From Martelella lutilitoris (GTDB lineage: Bacteria > Pseudomonadota > Alphaproteobacteria > Rhizobiales > Rhizobiaceae), in the NCBI RefSeq assembly GCF_005924265.1, contig NZ_VCLB01000002.1:62001-126000 (forward strand): a stretch of 64,000 nt of DNA. Reading direction: 5' to 3'. A program made the translations under genes and the position numbers. Below the pieces are notes generated by a model that was not told where the DNA came from, searched no databases, and saw only the letters and a program-made list of their open reading frames with translations. Of this stretch, positions 35,854-44,956 are shown in pieces (positions within the stretch are counted from its first letter, which is position 1; each line of letters begins with the position of its first letter).

Positions 35854-37341
35854 TCACGCGTGCGGCTGGTAGAGCGAGCGGAAGCGGGCATAGGCCTCGT
35901 CATAGACCGTCTTGTTCGCGGCATCCGGCGTAATCGTTGGCCCCTGGCCGACGAAGGCGGAAACGCCCGCCCAGTCATCGACAAGACCCGCCCCCATCGC
36001 CGCCGTCCAGGCAACGCCGAGGCAGGAGCCCGGATGACCGGTGAGGCAATGCACAGGCTGCTGCAGCACATCGGCCACGATCTGCATCCAGATGGCGCTT
36101 TGCGCACCGCCATCGGAAACCAGGAAACGCGTGGTCTCAAGACCCATGTCGTTGAGCACATCGATATGGTGCCTGAGCGCATAGGCATAGGATTCCAGCA
36201 GCGCCCGCCAGAGATGGCCGATATCGTGCGAGAGCGTCAGGCCGGAGATCAGCCCGCGGGCATCGGGATCGTGGATCGGCGTCTTCTCGCCCAGAAGATA
36301 AGGCAGGATGACCACGCCCTCCGCGCCTGCGGGGCGGTTTTCGGCCAGCCGGTCGAGATAGCGGTAGACGGAAATGTCCTCGGCTTCGGCGGCAAGCTGT
36401 TCCCTGCCGGCAAAACTGGCGATGAACCAGTTGAGCGCCGAGCCGCCGGTCGACATGCAGCCATTCGGCATGAAAAGGCCGGGGATCAGATGATAGTCGA
36501 GGAACAGGCGCGGGTCGGGGCGCACCTTGTCGGTCGCCGTCAGGATATCGACCGCGCCGCCGAATTTCAGCAGAACGTCGCCGGCCTCCTGCACGCCCGC
36601 GCCGAAGGCGGAAGCCACCATGTCGGCCGCGCCGCCGACAACCGGCGTGCCGGCCTGTAGCCCGGTGAGCGCTGCGGCCTCTTCGGTCAATCCGCCCAGC
36701 ACCTCGTGGGAGGCGATCTTCGGCGGAATGGCGCCTGCCGGAAGATGTGCCCAACCGATCAGGTCGTCATCGAGCTCGCCGCGCGAAACATCGACGAAGC
36801 CTGCTTCCAGCGCCCAGTTCTGCTCCACCGCGCGCTTGCCGGTGAGCTTGAAATTGATAAAGTCGTAGGAGCCTAAAACCGTGGCAATGCGGGAGAAAAC
36901 CTCCTGTTCGTGCTTTTCGATCCAGCGCAATTTGGCGGTGACAAGCTGCTGGTTGATTCCGTTTCCGGCCTTGGCGATGAATTCGGCTTCGTCACGCTCG
37001 CGGCGCATGGCCTCCACCTCGCGCCCCGAACGCCCGTCGCTCTGCTGGATGGAGGGGCGGAGTACATTGCCTTCCTCGTCGAGAAGCACGACCGCCGGCA
37101 GCATGCCGGTGACGCCGACAGCGCCGACATCGGCGGGGTCCGTTCCCTCGATCGCCAGAAGCTCCTGCGTGATCGCCTGCACATTTTCCCACCACTCGGC
37201 GGGGTCTTCCTCGGCCCAGCCGTGATGCGGCGAGGAAAGCGTGACCGGGCGGCTCGCAAGACCCACGACCCGCTCCGGCAGTTCGATGAGAATGCCGATC
37301 GTGGATGTCGTCCCGATATCGAGACCGATCACATAAGCCAT
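35854..37341 (-). CDS. FGGY family carbohydrate kinase
   Basis: A 495-residue sugar or polyol kinase (xylulokinase/erythritol-kinase type). It opens with the phosphate-binding motif GLDIGTTST, has the substrate region WAEEDPAEWW, FKLTGK, and the C-terminal FLVSDGGAQSAIWMQIVADV block. GGAGG six bases upstream fixes the ATG at 37341; the frame is open upstream into the BtpA gene but that is out of frame with it. It is the last gene of a DeoR-BtpA-kinase operon. The sugar is unknown. Confidence 0.92.
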   Translation of the reverse strand: MAYVIGLDIGTTSTIGILIELPERVVGLASRPVTLSSPHHGWAEEDPAEWWENVQAITQELLAIEGTDPADVGAVGVTGMLPAVVLLDEEGNVLRPSIQQSDGRSGREVEAMRRERDEAEFIAKAGNGINQQLVTAKLRWIEKHEQEVFSRIATVLGSYDFINFKLTGKRAVEQNWALEAGFVDVSRGELDDDLIGWAHLPAGAIPPKIASHEVLGGLTEEAAALTGLQAGTPVVGGAADMVASAFGAGVQEAGDVLLKFGGAVDILTATDKVRPDPRLFLDYHLIPGLFMPNGCMSTGGSALNWFIASFAGREQLAAEAEDISVYRYLDRLAENRPAGAEGVVILPYLLGEKTPIHDPDARGLISGLTLSHDIGHLWRALLESYAYALRHHIDVLNDMGLETTRFLVSDGGAQSAIWMQIVADVLQQPVHCLTGHPGSCLGVAWTAAMGAGLVDDWAGVSAFVGQGPTITPDAANKTVYDEAYARFRSLYQPHA

Positions 37342-37360
37342 GCGGAGCCTCCGGGCGCGG

Positions 37361-38161
37361 TCAGCGCAGCGTTGCGACCTTGTCCATGAAGCGGCTGACG
37401 CGGTCCTGATCGACCGGGTTCCAGGTGTCGCCGTCCACCTTGAAATGCGTGCCGATGATGCAGCCGTCGGCAACCGACATGACATCGGTGACGTTGTCGA
37501 TATTGACGCCGGTATTGGCAAAGACCGGCACCTCCTCGATCGCCTCGCACACCGTCTTCAGGTCCGACTGGTCGGCGGGCTGGCCGGTGATCGGGCCGGA
37601 GACCAGAATGGCATCGGCCATGGAGGAGAAGACGGCGCTCTTGGCTCTGAGGGCAATCGGGCGCTGGTCCAGCGGATGGGCGAATTCGGCATTGATGTTG
37701 AACAGAAGCTTCATGTCCTTTGCGCCGAGATTGGCGCGAAGCCTTGCGGGCGTGGCGCAATCGGGTGCCCACACGCCCATGTCGGAGGCAAAAACGCCGG
37801 TGAAGATCTCGCGCACGAAGCTTGCGCCCGTCACAGAGCCGATCGCAACACTGGCTTCCGGGTCCCAGAGATAATTGACGCCGAAGGGCACCTTGATCTC
37901 GGGCTTCAGCGCCTGCACCACGGCGGTCATCGCGGCAATGCCCTCGACGGGGGCCTTCTTCACATAGGGACGGTCATTCTCGTTGCCGAACATGATGGCG
38001 TCGACGCCGCCGGCCTGCAGCTTCTCGATATCGGCGAGAACATCGGCGATCAGCTTGTCGAGCCCGCCATCCTTGTCATATTGCGGCGAGCCGGGCAGGG
38101 CGCCGATATGGGCCATGGCGATGACGGCCTTCTTCTTGGCGCCGAAGAACTCGAAAATCAT
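37361..38161 (-). CDS. BtpA/SgcQ family protein
   Basis: A 266-residue TIM-barrel-type protein. Recognisable family segments are AMAHIGALPGSP, GVDAIMFGNENDRPY and the C-terminal VFANTGVNIDNV with GCIIGTHFKVDG. BtpA was linked to photosystem I in cyanobacteria, but bacterial relatives such as SgcQ lie in sugar operons, as here between a DeoR regulator and an FGGY kinase, so a sugar-phosphate role is likely. GGAG seven bases before ATG 38161 supports that start over the ATG four codons upstream. Confidence 0.88.
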   Translation of the reverse strand: MIFEFFGAKKKAVIAMAHIGALPGSPQYDKDGGLDKLIADVLADIEKLQAGGVDAIMFGNENDRPYVKKAPVEGIAAMTAVVQALKPEIKVPFGVNYLWDPEASVAIGSVTGASFVREIFTGVFASDMGVWAPDCATPARLRANLGAKDMKLLFNINAEFAHPLDQRPIALRAKSAVFSSMADAILVSGPITGQPADQSDLKTVCEAIEEVPVFANTGVNIDNVTDVMSVADGCIIGTHFKVDGDTWNPVDQDRVSRFMDKVATLR

Positions 38162-38208
38162 TGAAAACTCCATTCAATAAAAAGTCCGGCATGACCCGGA
38201 AATTGCGG

Positions 38209-39054
38209 TCAGGAGGCCATCTTGCGGGCGGGACTGGCGATACGGACTTCGACCTCGGCCTTTGAGAGCGCCTTGGCGATATCCGCCGGCGGCTCGGCGT
38301 CGGTGATCAGCACATCGAACTGCTCGAGATCGGCGACATGCACGAGCGACATGCAGGAAAATTTCGAGGCATCGCAGAGAACCACCTTGCGGGTCGAGCG
38401 GGCGAGGAACACGCGCTTCATCTCCGCATCGTCGAAGGAATAATCATAGATGCCCTGTTCGGTCAGGCCGGAAATGCCGATGAAGGCGATGTCGAACCAG
38501 AGGGCCTCGAACTCGGCAATGGCCGATGGGCCGGAAATCGACATCTCGTCGCCGCGCATGCGCCCGCCGGGCAGGTAGACTTCCGCCAGCCCTTCGCCGA
38601 GGAAGAAGGCATTGCGCACCGAACTGGTGAAGATCTTGGTATGCTGGCGGTCCTGAAGCCTTCGGGCAAGCAGCAGCGTCGTCGTGCCGACATCAAGCGC
38701 GATCGTGCGGGCGCCGGCGGAAAGCGCTTCGGCTTCCGCCGCGATTGCCTGCTTGGCAAGGCCGTTCTTTACCGCTCTGAGCTGGAAGGAGGGTTCGCCG
38801 GGAAGAGCCGTGGCCGGCGGCACGGAGGCGGGTTCTGCCGCCTGTTCGGAGCGCACGGCGCCGCCATGGGTGCGGGCAAGCTTGCCTTCCTTTTCTAGTT
38901 CGGCGAGGTCGCGGCGAATGGTCATCTCGGAAACGTTGAGCTGCCCGGCAACATCGGAGACCGAAAGGGCGCCGAATTCGGCAAGAACATCAAGGATGCG
39001 CGCATGGCGCACCTGCGCGAGAACCTTGGTTTTTTCTCCCTGCCCACCCTGCAA
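38209..39054 (-). CDS. DeoR family transcriptional regulator
   Basis: A 281-residue regulator of the GlpR group: N-terminal helix-turn-helix (LSVSDVAGQLNVSEMTIRRD) and a sugar-phosphate-binding domain (TIALDVGTTTLLLA, FLARSTRKVVLCDASKF). It heads the operon with the BtpA-family protein and kinase, and diverges from the SDR and ATPase genes. The kinase product is the likely effector. The repeats at 39111-39211 are its probable targets. Confidence 0.92.
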   Translation of the reverse strand: MQGGQGEKTKVLAQVRHARILDVLAEFGALSVSDVAGQLNVSEMTIRRDLAELEKEGKLARTHGGAVRSEQAAEPASVPPATALPGEPSFQLRAVKNGLAKQAIAAEAEALSAGARTIALDVGTTTLLLARRLQDRQHTKIFTSSVRNAFFLGEGLAEVYLPGGRMRGDEMSISGPSAIAEFEALWFDIAFIGISGLTEQGIYDYSFDDAEMKRVFLARSTRKVVLCDASKFSCMSLVHVADLEQFDVLITDAEPPADIAKALSKAEVEVRIASPARKMAS

Positions 39055-39110
39055 GACGGATCCTTTCGGTACGCTAAAGGTTTCGGTCGAGCGTTTTCAG
39101 GACGCCACGA

Positions 39111-39211
39111 CTTGAACAATTCTGATCTTCATGACTAGCAGCAGGTTCGAACAAATTCAAACATTATTTTCTCTTGTTGTGTATGTTTTTGTTGATATAT
39201 GATCGAACAAA
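39111..39211. promoter_or_regulatory. Divergent control region with repeated TCGAACAAA boxes
   Basis: TCGAACAAA occurs at 39147-39155 and again at 39203-39211, 56 bases apart, with a related TTGAACAA at 39112-39119. DeoR/GlpR proteins bind short direct repeats of this type in pairs, so these are likely operators for the adjacent regulator, covering both divergent promoters. Confidence 0.55.
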
Positions 39212-39230
39212 ACAATAAGGGGAACGAAAA

Positions 39231-40010
39231 ATGACTCACCCGATCTTTCCGGAGCTTGAGGGCCGCAAGGCGGTCGTCACCGGCGGCGCCGGCGGCATCG
39301 GCCGCGCCATTGTCGAGGCGTTGAGACGCCAGAAGGTCAGTGTCGCGCTGTGCGATATCAATCCTGACGCTGCCGGAAAGACGGCTGCCGAGACCGGCTC
39401 CGTCGCCCTCTCCATTGATGTGCGCAAGCGCGAGTCAGTCGAGCAAGCTTTCGCGGAGGCGGAAGATAAGCTTGGCGGCTTCGACATGCTGTTTGCCAAT
39501 GCCGGCGTCTCGACCATGCGGGCCGCCCTGGAACTCACCGACGAGGAGTGGGACTTCAACTTCGACGTCAACACGCGGGGCATCTTCCTGACCAACCAGA
39601 TCGCCGGACGACGGTTCAAGGCGAATGGCAAGGGCGTGATCGTCAACACCGCCTCGCTTGCCGCCAAGGTCGGCGCGCCGTTTCTTGCGCATTACTCGGC
39701 GAGCAAGTTCGCCGTTCTCGGCTGGACCCAGGCGCTGGCGAAGGAGCTTGCCGGCGACGGCATCCGCGTCAACGCCATCTGCCCGGGCCTCGTCAAGACC
39801 GCGATGCAGGATCGCGAGGTTACCTGGGAGGCGGAGCTGCGCGGCATGACGCCGGACGCGGTGATCGCCGACTATATTGCCCAGACGCCGCTTGGCCGGC
39901 TGGAAACGGCGGAAGACGTCGCCGACGTGGCCGTCTTCCTCGCAAGCAATTCCGCCCGCTTCATGACCGGACAGGGCGTGAACGTCACCGGCGGCATCTA
40001 CATGACGTAA
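39231..40010 (+). CDS. SDR family oxidoreductase
   Basis: A 259-residue classical short-chain dehydrogenase: TGGAGGIGRA cofactor motif, NAG, catalytic YSASK, and the usual ending MTGQGVNVTGGIYMT. An acidic residue after the second strand (CDIN) suggests NAD use. It starts a rightward unit with a MalK-type ATPase and faces the DeoR-BtpA-kinase operon across shared operators, so a sugar or polyol dehydrogenase is likely. Confidence 0.9.
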   Translation: MTHPIFPELEGRKAVVTGGAGGIGRAIVEALRRQKVSVALCDINPDAAGKTAAETGSVALSIDVRKRESVEQAFAEAEDKLGGFDMLFANAGVSTMRAALELTDEEWDFNFDVNTRGIFLTNQIAGRRFKANGKGVIVNTASLAAKVGAPFLAHYSASKFAVLGWTQALAKELAGDGIRVNAICPGLVKTAMQDREVTWEAELRGMTPDAVIADYIAQTPLGRLETAEDVADVAVFLASNSARFMTGQGVNVTGGIYMT

Positions 40011-40060
40011 TCCCGCTTTGCGGACAGGCCTGAACTGACGACGAAAGAGCGGAAAAGCGC

Positions 40061-41230
40061 ATGGCAGACATCATTTTCGACGGCATCGGCAAGCGTTATC
40101 CGGACGGTTTCGCCGCAATTGCCAATCTCGACCTTCACATCAGGGACGGCGAGTTCCTGGTGCTTGTCGGCCCGTCCGGCTGCGGCAAGTCGACCGCGCT
40201 CCGGATGATCGCGGGCCTTGAGGAGATCACCGACGGGCGGCTGATCATAGACGGCGTGATCGCCAACAACCTCGCTCCGCGCGACCGCGACATCGCCATG
40301 GTGTTCCAGTCCTATGCGCTTTATCCGCATCTGAACGTCGAGGAGAATATCGGCTTTGGCCTCAGGGTGCGCGGCGCGGAAAAGAAGGCGCTGGCCGAGA
40401 AAGTGCGCCAGACGGCCGAACTGCTGGAGCTTTCCGAACATCTGAAGCGCAAGCCCGGCCAGCTCTCCGGCGGCCAGCGGCAACGCGTCGCCATGGGCCG
40501 GGCGCTGGTGCGCGACCCGAAGGCCTTCCTCATGGACGAGCCGCTCTCCAATCTCGATGCACGGCTGCGCGGGCAGATGCGCACCGAAATCGCCCGCCTG
40601 CAGAAGTTGACCGGCGTCACCACAGTCTATGTGACCCATGACCAGGTGGAGGCGATGACCATGGGCGACCGCGTCGCAGTCATGCGTCACGGCGTGCTGC
40701 AGCAGCTTGACACGCCGCGCGCGCTCTACGATACGCCTGCCAATCTCTTCGTTGCCGGGTTCATCGGCGCACCGTCGATGAATTTCATGGCCGCCGATCT
40801 GGTAAAGACGGAAGGCGGCATCGATGCGCGGGTCGGCCCGTTCGAGTTCCTGTTCGAGGCCGATGATCTTGCCGCAAGGCCGGGCCTCAACCGATCGGCC
40901 GGCGACCGGGTGATCCTCGGCATCCGCCCGGAAATGTTCACGCCCGTCGATAACCCGGACAGTGCGGTCAATACCGTGACCGGCGAGGTCATTTTCGTCG
41001 AGGATCTGGGCTCCACCCTGCTCGCCCATGTCGATATCGGCTCCGCCGACGGCAGCCTGCGCGAGATCGGCGATGACGGCGAGGATGACGGCGCGCTCTC
41101 CGCTCCGAGGCTGCGCGTTGTTCTTGACGGCCAGACGCGGGTCAAGGCCGGCGAGACGATCACACTCGCCGTCGATGCCGGCCACATCCATGTCTTCAAT
41201 GCCCAGACGGAAGGCGCGATCCGGGACTGA
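40061..41230 (+). CDS. Sugar ABC transporter ATP-binding protein (MalK/UgpC type)
   Basis: A 389-residue ATPase: Walker A GPSGCGKST, LSGGQRQRVAMGRAL, Walker B ending MDEP, then a long C-terminal regulatory domain. No permease or binding protein of the sugar type lies next to it; the following gene is a convergent Fe3+-type permease. It may serve a sugar importer encoded elsewhere, or this copy was separated from its partners. Confidence 0.92.
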   Translation: MADIIFDGIGKRYPDGFAAIANLDLHIRDGEFLVLVGPSGCGKSTALRMIAGLEEITDGRLIIDGVIANNLAPRDRDIAMVFQSYALYPHLNVEENIGFGLRVRGAEKKALAEKVRQTAELLELSEHLKRKPGQLSGGQRQRVAMGRALVRDPKAFLMDEPLSNLDARLRGQMRTEIARLQKLTGVTTVYVTHDQVEAMTMGDRVAVMRHGVLQQLDTPRALYDTPANLFVAGFIGAPSMNFMAADLVKTEGGIDARVGPFEFLFEADDLAARPGLNRSAGDRVILGIRPEMFTPVDNPDSAVNTVTGEVIFVEDLGSTLLAHVDIGSADGSLREIGDDGEDDGALSAPRLRVVLDGQTRVKAGETITLAVDAGHIHVFNAQTEGAIRD

Positions 41231-41262
41231 GCGCGGTTTCGCGTCCCGCTGCAGTGGAATTG

Positions 41263-42936
41263 TCAGGCGCGCCGATCCATGGCGCGCGAGACCAGCAGGA
41301 CGGGCACCAGACCGGCGAGGATGATGATCATCGCCGGCACGGAGGCGCTTTCGACCTGGGCGCGCGAGGCGTCCTCATAGACGAGGGTCGCCAGCGTGTT
41401 GAAGTTGAACGGGCGCAGCAGAATGGTCGCCGAAAGTTCCTTCAGCGTTTCGATGAACACCAGGAGCGCCGCCGTCCACAGCGCTGGCCGCATGTTCGGC
41501 AACAGCACGGAAAAGAGCGCCTTTGCCGGTGAGCGGCCGAGCGTGCGGGCTGCCATGTCGAGGCTCGGCGACAGTTTGTGGAAGCCGGCATCGACACTGC
41601 CTTCCGCCATGGCGAGAAAGCGGACGGTGCAGGCATAGACGATGGCAAAGCCGCTGCCGGAGAGAATGAGCCCGCTGGAAATGCCGAAATTGGCGCGCAA
41701 GGCTCCGTCCACGGCGTTGTCGAGCCCGGCAAGCGGGATCAGTACGCCGATGGCGAGCACCGTGCCGGGAATGCCGTAGCCGAGGGAGGCGATCCGCGTG
41801 ACGGAGCGGATCCTCGCGCCGGGATGGGTCCTGACCGCATAGGAAAGCGTCAGGCCGAACAGGACGGCGATGGCGGCGGCAAGTCCGGCGACGGCAAGCG
41901 AGGTGAAGAGCGCCTGAAGCAGACGCTCGGAGAGGAAATCTCCCAGCCGTTTGAGGGCGAAATCGGCAAGCACCAACGCCGGAATGGCGAAGCCGACGAT
42001 GACCGGCAGCAGGCAGGCGAGACTTGCCATGAAAGCGGGAAATCCCGACAGCCGCTGGCGTTCGCTCTGGCCGGTTACCGAGCGGGCGGCGCTGTAGCGC
42101 TGGTTGCGCCGGGCGATCCGTTCCAGAAGGATGAGCGCCAGCACGAAAACCAGCATGATCGCCGAAAGCTGCGCCGCGCCTGCAAGATTGCCGCGATTGA
42201 GCCATGTCTCGTATATCGAGAAGGTCAGGGTGTTGACGCCGAGATATTGCACCGCGCCGATATCGTTGAGGCTTTCCATCATCACCAGGGTGAGGCCGAC
42301 GACGATCGCCGGCCGGGCCATCGGAAGTTGCACGGTGCGGAACACGCGAAACCGCCCGGCGCCGAGCGTGCGCGCCACCTCGGCTGCGTTGCGGCCCTGC
42401 ATGGAAAACACCGAGCGCGCCGTCAGGTAGACATAAGGATAAAGCACGCTCGACATCACCAGCACCGCGCCGCCGAGCGACCTGATATCCGGAAAATAAT
42501 AGTCCCGCGCCGACCGAAAGCCGAAGAGGGCGCGGTAGAGCGTCTGCACGGGGCCGGTGAAATCGAAGAATTCGCCGAAGGCATAGGCCGAAAGGTAGAT
42601 CGGCATGGCAAGCGGCAGCACCAGCGCGACCGAGAGGAACCGCCTGAACGGAAAGTCGAAGGAGACGACCAGCCAGGCGGCGACGACGCCGATCGTCCCC
42701 GTGGCAAGCCCGTTGAGGACGAGAAGCCAGAATGTGCGGCCCGCAACCCGCGGCAGAACCGTTTCGGCAAGATGGGCGATGGCGGAAAAATCCGAGGACA
42801 AGGCCAGCCAGCCGATCGCCGCCAGCGGCAGCAGCATCAGCGCGCAGATGAGGCCGGCCGCCAGCGGCAAAGGGCGGAGCGCGCGTCGCCGTAAAGGGCG
42901 GGCTGGGGTCGCGCTTTCGGCGAGATCGAGGGCCAT
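41263..42936 (-). CDS. Fe3+-type ABC transporter permease (fused two-domain, FbpB/ThiP group)
   Basis: A 557-residue inner-membrane protein made of two consecutive permease domains, each with about six spans and an EAA-like loop (RNAAEVARTLGAGRF and SLDMAARTLGRSPAK). This double architecture is typical of ferric iron and thiamine/putrescine importers. No binding protein or matching ATPase is adjacent, so the rest of the system must lie elsewhere. I see no clear ribosome-binding site at the ATG. Confidence 0.88.
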   Translation of the reverse strand: MALDLAESATPARPLRRRALRPLPLAAGLICALMLLPLAAIGWLALSSDFSAIAHLAETVLPRVAGRTFWLLVLNGLATGTIGVVAAWLVVSFDFPFRRFLSVALVLPLAMPIYLSAYAFGEFFDFTGPVQTLYRALFGFRSARDYYFPDIRSLGGAVLVMSSVLYPYVYLTARSVFSMQGRNAAEVARTLGAGRFRVFRTVQLPMARPAIVVGLTLVMMESLNDIGAVQYLGVNTLTFSIYETWLNRGNLAGAAQLSAIMLVFVLALILLERIARRNQRYSAARSVTGQSERQRLSGFPAFMASLACLLPVIVGFAIPALVLADFALKRLGDFLSERLLQALFTSLAVAGLAAAIAVLFGLTLSYAVRTHPGARIRSVTRIASLGYGIPGTVLAIGVLIPLAGLDNAVDGALRANFGISSGLILSGSGFAIVYACTVRFLAMAEGSVDAGFHKLSPSLDMAARTLGRSPAKALFSVLLPNMRPALWTAALLVFIETLKELSATILLRPFNFNTLATLVYEDASRAQVESASVPAMIIILAGLVPVLLVSRAMDRRA

Positions 42937-43090
42937 TCTATCCGGTCATCGCTGATTGACGCTCTCTCAAGCGCCAAAGTTGACAAGTTTCGGCCGGTTT
43001 TATTGCCTCTCGTCAAATTGCGCAATATGTCCGCTTGCCGCAGCTGGAACCTGAGAAGGCTCGCTTGCTAGATTTGCGCTTACAGGAGGT

Positions 43091-43275
43091 TGTCCATTCG
43101 GAGCGGATCTGGGAGACCGGAGTTACCGCGCCTCAGTTTTCCGGGAGCGCTCCGAATGCACGTTCAAAAGAACGCCCCACTGATGCCTTTTCATCGAGAG
43201 GAGATGTCCGTTGCCGTTCTCTCCGGCGTGCTCACGAAGGCGCAGGCTGCCCTGGTCGGGATGCGCGGGACCTAG
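43091..43275 (+). mobile_element. Remnant of an IS481-type insertion sequence (left end and transposase N terminus)
   Basis: An ATG at 43156 opens a frame of 39 codons reading MHVQKNAPLMPFHREEMSV then LTKAQAAL, the characteristic beginning of IS481-family transposases, whose full length is over 300 residues. The match breaks off and the frame stops at 43275. TGT at 43091, typical of IS481 ends, is followed by CATTCGGAGCG (43095-43105), repeated inverted at 43148-43158. The rest of the element is gone; what follows is the leader of the aldehyde dehydrogenase gene. The remaining gap (42937-43090 and 43276-43343) shows no gene. Confidence 0.6.
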
Positions 43276-43343
43276 TATTGAACGAAATCGTGGAGCAGAA
43301 TAAACGCGCCCGGACAGCCAGGCCAATCAAGGAGGAGACCAAG

Positions 43344-44789
43344 ATGACAGTTGCATTCGTTGTGAACAACTCAGACGCAGAAGCCTCGGACAAGGGCACT
43401 TTTGACCGTATAGACCCGGTAACCGGTGCGGTCGCGACCACTGCGGCGGCAGCCAAGGCGGCTGATGCCGCGATCGTGGCAAAGGCGGCAGGCGCGGCCT
43501 TTCCCGCATGGGCCGCCACCGGCCCGGGCGAGCGTCGCGCTCTGCTCAACAAGGCGGCGGACATCATGGAGGCGAAGTCCGACGCGTTCATCGCCGCCAT
43601 GATCGCGGAGACCGGCGCGACCGGCCCTTGGGCGGGCTTCAATGTCATGCTCGCGGCGGGCGGGATTCGCGAGGCGGCCGCCATGACCACCCAGATCGGC
43701 GGCGAGGTCATCCCCTCGAACAAGCCCGGCACGCTGGCCATGGGCGTGGCCACGCCAAAGGGCGTCTGCCTTGGCATCGCGCCGTGGAACGCTCCGGTGA
43801 TCCTTGGCGCCCGCGCGCTGGCCATGCCGCTTGCGTGCGGCAACACGGTGATCCTGAAAGGTTCTGAAGCCTGCCCCAGGACGCACCGCATGATCGTCGA
43901 CTGCTTTGTCGAGGCGGGTTTTCCCGAGGGCGTCGTCAACTACATCTCGAATGCGCCTGCCGATGCCGCCGAAGTGGTCAAGGCGCTGATCGAGGCGCCC
44001 GAGGTCAAGCACGTGAACTTCACCGGCTCCTCTGCCGTGGGGCGCATCATCGGGCGGCTTGCCGGCGAGAACCTGAAGCCGTCGCTGCTGGAACTGGGGG
44101 GCAAGGCCCCGTTGGTGGTTCTGTCCGACGCCGACATCGACGGCGCGGTGAATGCCGCGATCTTTGGCGCCTTCATGAACCAGGGCCAGATCTGCATGTC
44201 GACCGAACGGATCATCGTCGATGAAGAGATCGCCGATATTTTCGCGCAGAAGCTGGCAGACCGGGCGTCGAAACTGCCCTATGGCGATCCGCGCGGGCAG
44301 GTCGTGCTGGGTTCGCTTGTGAACCCCGAGGCTGGCGAAAAGATGGATGCCCTGATCGCGGATGCAACGTCGAAAGGCGCGACTGTCATCGCTGGCGGCC
44401 AGCGCGATGGCGCGATCCATTCCGCAACCCTGCTGGATGGCGTGACCGCCGGCATGCGCATCTATAGTGAGGAGAGCTTTGGCCCGGTCAAGTCGATCAT
44501 CCGCGTCAAGGGTGATGCCGAGGCGATCCGTGTGGCCAATGACAGCGAATACGGCCTGTCCGCCGCTGTCTTCAGCCAGAACATCCAGCGTGCGCTGTCG
44601 GCGGCGAAAGAGATCAAGAGCGGTATCTGCCACATCAATGGCCCGACCCTGTCCGACGAGCCGCAGATGCCCTTCGGCGGCGTGAACGATTCCGGATACG
44701 GCAGGTTCGGCGGCAAGGCGGCGATCGCCGAATTCACCGACCTGCGCTGGATCACGATCGAGGACCCGAACCAGCACTACCCGTTCTGA
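43344..44789 (+). CDS. Aldehyde dehydrogenase (aromatic/vanillin dehydrogenase-like)
   Basis: A 481-residue NAD(P)-dependent aldehyde dehydrogenase. Catalytic residues visible: Asn149 (PWNA), Lys172, Glu250 (ELGGKAP) and the nucleophile Cys284 (GQICMSTER). Overall it resembles vanillin and salicylaldehyde dehydrogenases more than betaine or succinate-semialdehyde types; the substrate is inferred. AAGGAGGAG upstream fixes the ATG at 43344. It stands alone between an IS481 remnant and a strong terminator. By eye its codon choice seems shifted compared with its neighbours, consistent with acquisition. Confidence 0.9.
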   Translation: MTVAFVVNNSDAEASDKGTFDRIDPVTGAVATTAAAAKAADAAIVAKAAGAAFPAWAATGPGERRALLNKAADIMEAKSDAFIAAMIAETGATGPWAGFNVMLAAGGIREAAAMTTQIGGEVIPSNKPGTLAMGVATPKGVCLGIAPWNAPVILGARALAMPLACGNTVILKGSEACPRTHRMIVDCFVEAGFPEGVVNYISNAPADAAEVVKALIEAPEVKHVNFTGSSAVGRIIGRLAGENLKPSLLELGGKAPLVVLSDADIDGAVNAAIFGAFMNQGQICMSTERIIVDEEIADIFAQKLADRASKLPYGDPRGQVVLGSLVNPEAGEKMDALIADATSKGATVIAGGQRDGAIHSATLLDGVTAGMRIYSEESFGPVKSIIRVKGDAEAIRVANDSEYGLSAAVFSQNIQRALSAAKEIKSGICHINGPTLSDEPQMPFGGVNDSGYGRFGGKAAIAEFTDLRWITIEDPNQHYPF

Positions 44790-44804
44790 TACGGCGCGAG
44801 ACCA

Positions 44805-44840
44805 GCCCCAGCGCGTTCGCCCGGTGCGCTGGGGCTTTTC
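44805..44840 (+). terminator. Strong terminator of the aldehyde dehydrogenase gene
   Basis: A perfect 10-bp stem, GCCCCAGCGC with GCGCTGGGGC, an 11-base loop and four T residues follow the stop codon by 15 bases. Confidence 0.9.
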
Positions 44841-44956
44841 CGTTCGGCGGCGCGGCCGCCAACGGGGTATCGCGAGCCGGTTCTGTCGACTCGCCCTTTC
44901 GCCAGTCACTGCGCCCAACGAGGGGCTTCCTCGCTCCGGAGCAGGCCGAAGGGAGG

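Noticed and set aside
39141-39160. A GGTTCGAA stretch resembling a tRNA T-arm
   Set aside because: No acceptor, D-arm or anticodon stem can be folded around it. It fits better as part of a DeoR operator repeat.
43035-43343. A 103-codon N-terminal extension of the aldehyde dehydrogenase
   Set aside because: The frame is open, but a strong ribosome-binding site precedes ATG 43344 where family similarity begins, and the upstream part overlaps the IS481 remnant in another frame.
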